From: DAOVRL01 sp964459805
Lineage (GTDB): Bacteria > Planctomycetota > Phycisphaerae > Sedimentisphaerales > Anaerobacaceae
Direction of reading: 5' to 3'
Length of the DNA stretch: 13,012 nucleotides
NCBI GenBank assembly: GCA_964459805.1
Contig: CAYWOD010000097.1
Coordinates: 1-13,012, forward strand
A program made the position numbers and the translations under genes. Numbering within the stretch: the stretch's first letter is position 1; each line of letters opens with the position of its first letter. The notes under the pieces are model-generated. The model did no database searches, was not told where the DNA came from, and was given only the letters and a program-made list of their open reading frames with translations. Of the stretch, positions 1-5,193 are shown one piece after another.

Positions 1-32
1 AAAAAGCAATTCTTCAACAATATAGGCCTAAC

Positions 33-46
33 CTGCAATTTTGCAG
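33..46. repeat. Short inverted repeat CTGCAA-TT-TTGCAG near left edge
   Basis: A perfect 6-base inverted repeat with a 2-base centre lies 60 bases beyond the stop of the dehydrogenase gene. The flanks are AT-rich but have no T-run next to the stem on either strand, so it is a poor terminator candidate. Positions 1-105 otherwise show no gene. It may be a protein-binding palindrome or chance. Confidence 0.3.
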
Positions 47-105
47 AACTCATATTCATCATAACTGCATTTTTTAACAAGATTTTACGAAGACGGCAAC
101 CATTG

Positions 106-825
106 TCACGCTATTTCCAGGCAGGGCCGGATATTGTTAATGACCGGTATATCGTCGCACTTATTGACGGTGTTTCTTATATGCCCGGCCATCAGGGCGA
201 CACTGTTCTTGAAAGCATCTATCGTGCTCCCCGCCAAATGGGCCGTGATAGTTACGTTTTCGAGCTGGATAAACGGATGGTCCGCCGGCAGCGGCTCTTC
301 GTCGAAAACATCCAACGCCGCCCCGGTGATCTTGGCGGTACGCAGGACTTCTATCGGGGCCTGCTCATCCACCAGGCCGCTGCGAGCGGTATTGAGCAAT
401 ACGGCATTCGGCTTCATCATGGCCAGCTCTTTCTCGCCGATAAGATGGTAGCTCTCTTCTGTAAGCCTCGCGTGTATCGATACTACATCGGACGTTTTCA
501 TCAAAGTATCGAGTGTCACCAGTTTTGCGGGAGCGGCGTCGCCTTTGAAATACGGGTCGGAGGCAATGACATTGCTCCCAAAGGCCTGCAAAAACTGGAC
601 AACAAGAATCTCGAACCTCTCAAGGTTGTCCGTGATCTCGTCTGAGAGCTCAACCGCGTCCGGACCGCCGGCCTCAATGGCAAGATTGTCTTCCTGTAAA
701 TCAATCAGAGTCTTATGCTCCCAGCTTCTGACCTCAACATCAATGCCGATGTCGCGCAATTGGGCCAGACCGTCCCGCATAAAGCCGGGCGGAATATACA
801 TGTCACTGATTGCCAGTAATTTCAT
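106..825 (-). CDS. D-2-hydroxyacid dehydrogenase family protein with a large in-frame internal deletion
   Basis: The N-terminus (MKLLAISDMYIPP, then an acidic catalytic-domain start) and the C-terminal half belong to the NAD-dependent D-2-hydroxyacid dehydrogenase family (phosphoglycerate dehydrogenase-like), which reduces 2-keto acids or oxidises 2-hydroxy acids in the cytoplasm. Visible C-terminal landmarks, numbered from the ATG, are LLNTARSGLVDE (Arg near 148), the catalytic Glu in VFDEEPLP (about 177) and the catalytic His in AHLAG (about 196). The protein is 239 residues against about 310-340 for the family. At about residues 77/78 (near base 595) the text jumps from FEILVVQ straight to FLQAFGSNVIASDPY, so the catalytic Arg segment and the GxGxxG dinucleotide loop are both missing. 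I chose the ATG at 825 because AAGGGGG lies 8 bases upstream; a GTG at 849 overlapping the aldolase stop is possible but less likely. It is the last gene of the aldolase operon. Family assignment is firm; activity is doubtful. Confidence 0.85.
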   Translation of the reverse strand: MKLLAISDMYIPPGFMRDGLAQLRDIGIDVEVRSWEHKTLIDLQEDNLAIEAGGPDAVELSDEITDNLERFEILVVQFLQAFGSNVIASDPYFKGDAAPAKLVTLDTLMKTSDVVSIHARLTEESYHLIGEKELAMMKPNAVLLNTARSGLVDEQAPIEVLRTAKITGAALDVFDEEPLPADHPFIQLENVTITAHLAGSTIDAFKNSVALMAGHIRNTVNKCDDIPVINNIRPCLEIA

Positions 826-845
826 CCGGGTTTCCCCCTTGAGTC

Positions 846-1700
846 TCACACCCTGCCCGCCGAGAGCAACAGGCCGATTTTGTCTTTGACTACTTTTGCT
901 ACTTCGTTCTTGATTGGACCGAAAAGCTTCTGCGCCGGCGGGTCCGGCCTTGTCTGAGACTCAGCCGAAATCTTCAGGCCCTTCGCCATCGCGACCCTGC
1001 AATCGGCATAGGTATTCAGCTTGCAGATCCCATTGCGAACGGCTTGCTGAATCTGATTATCCGGCGTGCCCGACCCCCCGTGAAGAACCAGAGGTGTTGA
1101 GCTCGCTTCGTTCAACTGCTTTAGTTTCTTGATATCCAGATTTGGCAGAGATTCATAAACGCCATGAGATGTGCCGATGGACACGGCAAGCGCATCGACG
1201 CCGGTCATCGAGACAAACTTCTCCACCTCCTTCGCCTCGGTCAGAACGGGTTGGCCGGTGTTTCTTGCCTGCAAATCAAAACCACCCACCCATCCCAATT
1301 CACCCTCAATGCTGATACCCTTTGGATGCGCGATCTCGGCGGTCGCCTTGGTAATCTCGACGTTTTTGTCAAAGGGCAGCATCGACGCGTCGATCATCAC
1401 AGAAGTAAAACCGCAATCGACCGCTGTTTTGATAGAATCCAATTCCGTCGCGTGGTCAAGGTGCAGCACCACCGGAATATCATGAAAATCGCCAACCGCC
1501 TTTATCAGACCAGGCACATAAGCCCAGCCGTTACCTTCAAGGTCCGCCCCGACAAGGCACATGAGGACAACCGGAGACCGCATCGCCTCGCAGGTCTCCA
1601 GAATCGCCCTTACCATCACGTCCTCGACACAGTCAAAAGCGGGCACCGCGTACCCGTTCTTTCTGGCATCTGTAAGAACTTCTTTTAAGGTTGTAAGCAC
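846..1700 (-). CDS. Class II fructose-bisphosphate/tagatose-bisphosphate-type aldolase
   Basis: A 284-residue zinc-dependent class II aldolase, full length for the KbaY/GatY/FbaA family (about 285). These cytoplasmic enzymes reversibly split a ketose 1,6-bisphosphate into dihydroxyacetone phosphate and an aldehyde. Landmarks in order: YAVPAFDC near residue 17, HLDHA at 80-84 (Asp82 as proton donor, His83 as zinc ligand), VMIDAS at 101-106, EGELGWVGG from 132, GTSHGVY with zinc His179, and LHGGSG at 206-211 with zinc His207. The usual phosphate-binding KxNxxTD segment appears as KLNTYAD (227-233). The GTG start has AAGGAAG just upstream, with rather short spacing. The gene sits 20 bases after the signal-peptide ORF and its TGA abuts the dehydrogenase leader, so the three are probably co-transcribed. 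Whether fructose, tagatose or another sugar phosphate is the substrate cannot be read from the sequence. It is the only gene in the first 3.5 kb that looks complete. Confidence 0.9.
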   Translation of the reverse strand: MLTTLKEVLTDARKNGYAVPAFDCVEDVMVRAILETCEAMRSPVVLMCLVGADLEGNGWAYVPGLIKAVGDFHDIPVVLHLDHATELDSIKTAVDCGFTSVMIDASMLPFDKNVEITKATAEIAHPKGISIEGELGWVGGFDLQARNTGQPVLTEAKEVEKFVSMTGVDALAVSIGTSHGVYESLPNLDIKKLKQLNEASSTPLVLHGGSGTPDNQIQQAVRNGICKLNTYADCRVAMAKGLKISAESQTRPDPPAQKLFGPIKNEVAKVVKDKIGLLLSAGRV

Positions 1701-1720
1701 TTACTTCCTTTCATTCATTA

Positions 1721-1819
1721 TCATCTGCGGTCTTCGCCGTCCACCTGCTCCTCGGCCAATACCCCCGAGACCGCAACCACAACACAAGCCACAAAGCCCA
1801 CTATTCGCCTTGCATTCAT
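1721..1819 (-). CDS. 32-residue ORF that is almost entirely a signal peptide
   Basis: A short ORF starting MNARRIVGF, followed by a hydrophobic run (VACVVVAVSGVLA), a plausible signal peptidase I site after VLA, and then only EEQVDGEDRR before TGA. GGGAGG lies 9 bases upstream of the ATG and a strong promoter lies about 70 bases upstream, so it has all the signals of a translated gene. It ends 20 bases before the aldolase start and would be first in that operon. The charged n-region (Arg4, Arg5), the h-region and the cut site are seen directly; export is inferred. Two readings are possible: the start of a secreted protein whose body was deleted, or a genuine micropeptide or leader ORF coupling translation to the aldolase. 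The surrounding gene damage favours the first. Confidence 0.5.
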   Translation of the reverse strand: MNARRIVGFVACVVVAVSGVLAEEQVDGEDRR

Positions 1820-1889
1820 TCAATACAACCTCCCACAACCGAGATTCAGCCCAAGTCATTGCTCATATCCCAGCGTTTTATGTGCGCTT

Positions 1890-1917
1890 ATTATACTACC
1901 GAATCTATTCGATGCAA
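1890..1917 (-). promoter_or_regulatory. Sigma70-type promoter of the signal-peptide ORF/aldolase/dehydrogenase operon
   Basis: Reading the minus strand, TTGCAT (1917-1912) and a perfect TATAAT (1895-1890) are separated by 16 bases. Initiation would fall near 1883, giving a leader of about 64 bases before the ATG at 1819. It is the only strong promoter upstream of the three co-directional genes. Confidence 0.65.
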
Positions 1918-1951
1918 TCCGCTATCTGCAGTTACTGAACACGGAGGACCT

Positions 1952-2257
1952 TTATACCAAGTAAACATGCACTGATAAGTGCCGGCTGAGCATCATTGTT
2001 GAAATCGAACAGGTCTGCAACAGAACCAGCGCCGCTGTGGCCAGAGCAAGATAGAAATGAACTCTGCCAATGTCATGCCGCCCAAGTCCCCACAGAGTCA
2101 GCTCTCCGTTTGCGCCACGACCACTGCCGTCACAATTGCCGCAAGGTGGGAATACATAGTGAATCAGCAGGGCCGTTACCAGCAGAGCAAACAGCACAAG
2201 AAATGATGTCAAATCAATATAGAAGTTGAGTGTGTTGCGTTTCATAATACCCCCCAT
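1952..2257 (-). CDS. DUF4405-like membrane protein, C-terminally truncated
   Basis: The 101-residue product resembles the N-terminal two thirds of DUF4405 proteins, small cytochrome-b-like inner membrane proteins of unknown role. From its start, MKRNTLNFYIDLTSF leads into a first membrane helix (FLVLFALLVTALLIHYVF), a loop with a CGNC pair and GRGANG, the motif LTLWGLGRHDIGRVHFYLA, and a second helix ending LATAALVLL. The histidines in LLIHY, GRHD and VHFY are typical family positions and may bind haem. The family normally continues with an LHxxLHW helix; here the sequence changes at LVLLQ to an unrelated tail (TCSISTMMLSRHLSVHVYLV). I chose the ATG at 2257 because GGAGGAG lies about 8 bases upstream; ATG at 2245 is the alternative. 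The gene is probably broken at its 3' end by a deletion. Confidence 0.65.
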   Translation of the reverse strand: MGGIMKRNTLNFYIDLTSFLVLFALLVTALLIHYVFPPCGNCDGSGRGANGELTLWGLGRHDIGRVHFYLALATAALVLLQTCSISTMMLSRHLSVHVYLV

Positions 2258-2315
2258 TTTAAGCTCTCCTCCCACAAAAATAAATTTAGTCGAAGGAACC
2301 CAAGTGAACATTCGT

Positions 2316-2327
2316 CTAACCCGTTAG
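2316..2327. promoter_or_regulatory. Palindrome CTAAC-CC-GTTAG upstream of the DUF4405 gene
   Basis: A perfect 5-base inverted repeat with a 2-base centre lies 59 bases upstream of the DUF4405 start codon. Its size and symmetry resemble TetR-family operators, but no regulator gene is nearby and no clear promoter could be placed, so the operator role is only a suggestion. Confidence 0.3.
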
Positions 2328-2341
2328 TCGGTTCTAATTTT

Positions 2342-2356
2342 TTTGGAATTTCCAAA
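2342..2356. repeat. 15-base perfect palindrome TTTGGAA-T-TTCCAAA
   Basis: A perfect 7-base inverted repeat around one central T, just before the transposase fragment and 85 bases upstream of the DUF4405 start. It could be a second operator or a trace of the insertion-sequence edge. No direct target duplication was found to settle this. Confidence 0.35.
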
Positions 2357-2363
2357 GATTTAA

Positions 2364-2819
2364 CGGCACACAGATTTGGCACCATGCTGGGCTATGGCGT
2401 GGGTTGATTCAATCGGTGAAATCTTCCATCTGAATAACGAGCGCGTTAAGCATAAAGTTGATTCGATAGAGTTTGCAAAGGCCGATCAATCATTGCCAGA
2501 AGCCCTTGATGCCATGAAACAACAATTCGAATCGGAATTGACCGAAGCCTATTTGCATCCTGAAAGGGCCAAACATCTCAATAGCCTCAGAGAACACTGG
2601 GAGGGCCTGATGGTCTTTGTGGATCATCCGTGGATTCCAATGGATAACAGTGAGGCCGAGAGACGAATGCGTATAGCGGCATTGCGGCGAAAGAACTACT
2701 ATGGTTCCGGTTCGGTCGCCAGTGGCCATTTTACAGTGTGCCTGTTTAGTATCTTTCAAACGCTCAAGCTTTGGGATGTCAATCCTCGTAAATGGTTGAC
2801 GTACTTACACACAAGATGA
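2364..2819 (+). pseudogene. IS66-family transposase fragment (C-terminal part)
   Basis: The open frame runs from a stop at 2361-2363 to TGA at 2817-2819. It reads LAPCWAM, SIGEIFHLNNER, a linker, then HWEGLMVFVDHPWIPMDN, SEAERRMRIAALRRKNYYG, SGS, and SIFQTLKLWDVNPRKWLTYL. This order is diagnostic of the C-terminal third of IS66 TnpC: the DN-x-AER segment carries the last Glu of the DDE triad, followed by the RKN and SGS motifs. The two catalytic Asp regions and the whole N-terminus are absent, and no tnpA or tnpB is present. CWAM running directly into WVDSIGEIF also looks shorter than the usual CWAHxRRKF spacer, suggesting an internal loss. There is no convincing start codon (a TTG at 2376 is in frame). 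It is an inactive relic. The terminal bases of the IS could not be found; the foreign sequence seems to end near 2937, where the surface-protein remnant begins. Confidence 0.85.
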
Positions 2820-2937
2820 CTGGCCAACTCAACAACTCATACCAGAGCCAGACTCATATATCGCTATAGCCGTCGAAAGTACGGTGCCACCATGACCAAC
2901 AAAGGTGGCAATGGATACGGGATAAGCGAATATTTAT

Positions 2938-3521
2938 GTCGGTCGTGTAGTAAATCGTGCCTGCGCCCGCTGTTATCGAGAACAAGTCACTCGATGAGAT
3001 ATGCCCCCTGTGCCGGTATGAGCCGTTGATACGAAAGACCGGCGCATCTATGTTTGGGTACCAGCCTCGGCCTTTGAACTGGTCGAGGATGGCGCTCGTG
3101 CGCAGTGGAAAGTAAAGGGCGTATTGTAGAAACCGCGATTATGGCTGAATTTCGTGTCGGCGACCTGGCCCGGGTATGCCCCGATATTCATTCGCTTGGG
3201 CGTTGGAAGAGCAAAGAACCGCCAGGTGTCGTTTGCATCGGGGTAGCGTCCGTAGGAGATATTGGGGTCCTGGTCCGGGAACTCGACGCCGTCGATAAGA
3301 GTAGTGCCGTATCCGTCAAACAGCCCGCTCTGGTCACCGGCGTCCGCGTTTATCTCGAAGGCTGCGTGCAGATCGGAGGCCACGGTCCCGTTGTCCTCTA
3401 CGTCGTTGTCAGCCCAGATCAGCAAATAGTCGCCGGCGCCGATGGTGGTAAGGGCCGGGCATAGGTTTCCGGTTAAAGAGGTCCGGCGGTTTTCCGAAAA
3501 ACGCACGCGGTCACGACGCAT
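2938..3521 (-). pseudogene. Remnant of a lamin-tail/CotH-type surface protein, two segments in different frames
   Basis: Reading minus, the first segment (about 3450-3105) encodes a lamin-tail domain end: TTIGAGDYLLIWADND, SGLFDGYGTTLIDGVEF, ISYGRYPDANDTWRFFALPT, then NIGAYPGQVADTKFSHNRGF, the entry to a chitobiase-like/CotH region. Near 3105-3115 the matching text jumps to another frame: YFPLRTSAILDQFKGRGWYP, then DAPVFRINGSYRHRGHIS and GTIYYTTD, ending near 2938. In planctomycete proteins of this class, from memory of the family, a CotH kinase-like domain of several hundred residues separates these two parts, so a large frame-changing deletion is inferred. Neither end is natural: nothing upstream of 3470 resembles the family, and the right segment stops at the transposase relic. 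The open frame that survives (3048-3521) starts MRRDRVRF and ends in an out-of-frame tail. Intact relatives are large, secreted and probably cell-surface; this copy cannot work. Confidence 0.7.
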
Positions 3522-3554
3522 TCGTGCGAAGCTGCGCCCGGGGCGGCTTGTGAG

Positions 3555-5030
3555 CTACATTTGGGCCCTTGGCCTGTAGTCAGGATTGGGCGTTGGCATT
3601 TGCGCATCTACGTCTTTTCGCCAGGCCTTGAGCATCTTGAGCAGTTCAGCGGCCTTTTCGGGCATCTTAGCAGCCAGGTCGTTCTTCTCGCCGATATCTG
3701 CTCTAAGGTTGTATAGCTCCACGTGGTTGTCTTCGTAGAATTCGATCAGCTTGTAGTCCCCCGCCCGGACGGCCCCGCCGGGACTGCCGCCTTGATTGCC
3801 GTAATGCGGATAGTGCCAGAAGATCGCCTTGCGGGCGAGCGACTTGCGCCCTCTGAGCAGCGGCGCAAAGCTTACGCCGTCGATATGCTGCTTCGGTTTT
3901 TGCTGAAGGCCCGCCATATCCAGCATCGTGGGATAGAAGTCCGTACTGATTACCGGCTCACTGGACAAGCTGCCCGCTTTGACCACGCCGGGCCACCTTA
4001 CAATCATCGGCTCCCGAATGCCCCCTTCGTAGAGCCAGCCCTTGCCTGCACGCAGCGGCAGGTTCGATGTCGGATGGCCTTCCGAAGTGCTCAGTCCACC
4101 ATTGTCGGACATGAGAATGACGACAGTATCCTTCGCTAAGTTCAGCCGATCCAGCGCGTCGAGCACCTTACCCACCGCCTGGTCCATTGCCTCGATCATT
4201 CCCGCATAAACGGCGTGGTCTTGGACCAGCCGCACCTTGCGAGCGCCCTCCACGCCCCAAATCTCACCGGCCTGCACGCTCTTGTGCTTTTCCTCATACT
4301 TTCGTTTGAGGTCAGGCCGGGCCATCAGCGGCGTGTGCACCGAGTAGAAAGCCAGATACGTAAGAAACTGCTCATCTTTGTGGCTCTCAATAAACGCCGC
4401 AGTTTCCGAAGCCAGCCGATCGGGAAGGTGCTCGCCTTCAGGGCCGTCCTCCAGGCGAGGGTTGCCGTATGGCGAAAAGTACCTCTTACCGCCGTAAGGC
4501 CCGCCACGCTCACAACCACCCTTATTAACATCGAAACCTTGATCCTCCGGCCAGAAGCCCTCACGTCCCATGTGCCATTTGCCTGCGAAAAACGTCGCAT
4601 ATCCGGCCTCTTTGAGCGTCTCGGCTATCGTGACCTCTTCGAGCGGAAGCTGATGAATGTAGTTGGCGGGATTGAGCTTGCCCCGCCGCCTGCCTACAAG
4701 AAAGTCCGTCAGATTCAGCCGAGCCGGGTACTTGCCCGACATAATGCTCGCCCGCGTCGGTGAGCACACCGGGCAAGCCGCGTAAGCATCGGTAAATCGC
4801 ATACCGCCGCTCGCCAGCCTGTCGATATTGGGTGTTTCATAAAAGCTGCTGCCGTAACAGACCGCATCCTTCCAGCCCATATCATCGACGAGAAAGAATA
4901 CAAAGTTCGGTCTCTTCCGGCCTCGCCGAGCAGCCTTAGCTCGCCTGGCGGCGCCGGGGAAAGCCAGTGAGACAGCCCCTAAGCCCATCATTTTCACAAA
5001 GTCACGTCGGTTCAGCGTTTTCTCTGCCAT
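3555..5030 (-). CDS. Tat-exported sulfatase (formylglycine-dependent arylsulfatase family)
   Basis: A 491-residue alkaline-phosphatase-superfamily sulfatase that would hydrolyse sulfate esters, probably of sulfated polysaccharide or its fragments, outside the cytoplasm. The N-terminus has a twin-arginine signal (NRRDFVK at residues 7-13, hydrophobic GLGAVSLAF, cut region around AARRAKA). Active-site features: Asp49-Asp50 in LVDDMGW (metal), Cys89-Ser-Pro-Thr-Arg93 followed by SIMSGKYPARL (the CxPxR signature whose Cys becomes formylglycine), Lys151 and His153 in GKWHMG, His232 in SVHTPL, Asp309-Asn310 in SDNGG (metal) and Lys330 in RAGKGW. The C-terminal subdomain ends in the common VELYNLRADIGEKNDLA block and a PTPNPDYRP tail, so both ends look natural. 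The ATG has AGGAAG 5 bases upstream. No sulfatase-maturating enzyme is in the window. The natural substrate cannot be told. It lies 144 bases after ileS in the same direction. Confidence 0.95.
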   Translation of the reverse strand: MAEKTLNRRDFVKMMGLGAVSLAFPGAARRAKAARRGRKRPNFVFFLVDDMGWKDAVCYGSSFYETPNIDRLASGGMRFTDAYAACPVCSPTRASIMSGKYPARLNLTDFLVGRRRGKLNPANYIHQLPLEEVTIAETLKEAGYATFFAGKWHMGREGFWPEDQGFDVNKGGCERGGPYGGKRYFSPYGNPRLEDGPEGEHLPDRLASETAAFIESHKDEQFLTYLAFYSVHTPLMARPDLKRKYEEKHKSVQAGEIWGVEGARKVRLVQDHAVYAGMIEAMDQAVGKVLDALDRLNLAKDTVVILMSDNGGLSTSEGHPTSNLPLRAGKGWLYEGGIREPMIVRWPGVVKAGSLSSEPVISTDFYPTMLDMAGLQQKPKQHIDGVSFAPLLRGRKSLARKAIFWHYPHYGNQGGSPGGAVRAGDYKLIEFYEDNHVELYNLRADIGEKNDLAAKMPEKAAELLKMLKAWRKDVDAQMPTPNPDYRPRAQM

Positions 5031-5161
5031 GGTCGCTTCCTTTCAAGTAGTCTCTTTCAAAAACTCAATTCTACAGCAATTCTGTATTCCCGCTCGCCGA
5101 TTATGCGGTTGAGCCCTGGCTCTTTATCGCTCGCAAATCAAAATTAAATTGCTCAGACCAG

Positions 5162-5193
5162 TTGCCTTTGTGCCTTAGTGCCTTTGTGGCTCG
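5162..5193. repeat. Dispersed CACAAAGGCAC-type repeat overlapping the ileS stop
   Basis: TTGCCTTTGTGCCTTAGTG followed by CCTTTGTGGCTCG has an internal near-tandem of GTGCCTTTGTGGC-like units. A second copy of the core, CTTTGTGCCTTCGTGGC, occurs at 8319-8335. On the minus strand it reads CACAAAGGCACTAAGGCAC. It provides the last codons and stop of ileS. Similar CCACAAAGGCACAAAG strings are, to my knowledge, dispersed in many environmental bacterial genomes, but their nature is unclear. Confidence 0.55.

Noticed and set aside
33..46. Inverted repeat as terminator of the aldolase operon
   Set aside because: The stem is only 6 bases with a 2-base centre and no T-run follows it on the minus strand.
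103..645. 180-residue plus-strand open frame opposite the dehydrogenase
   Set aside because: It is the antisense of a recognisable dehydrogenase, has no family features and no ribosome-binding site.
2850..2975. Plus-strand frame with YLCRSCSKSC resembling a transposase zinc ribbon
   Set aside because: The Cys-rich part lies in DNA that codes on the minus strand for GTIYYTTD of the CotH-type remnant, so the resemblance is accidental.
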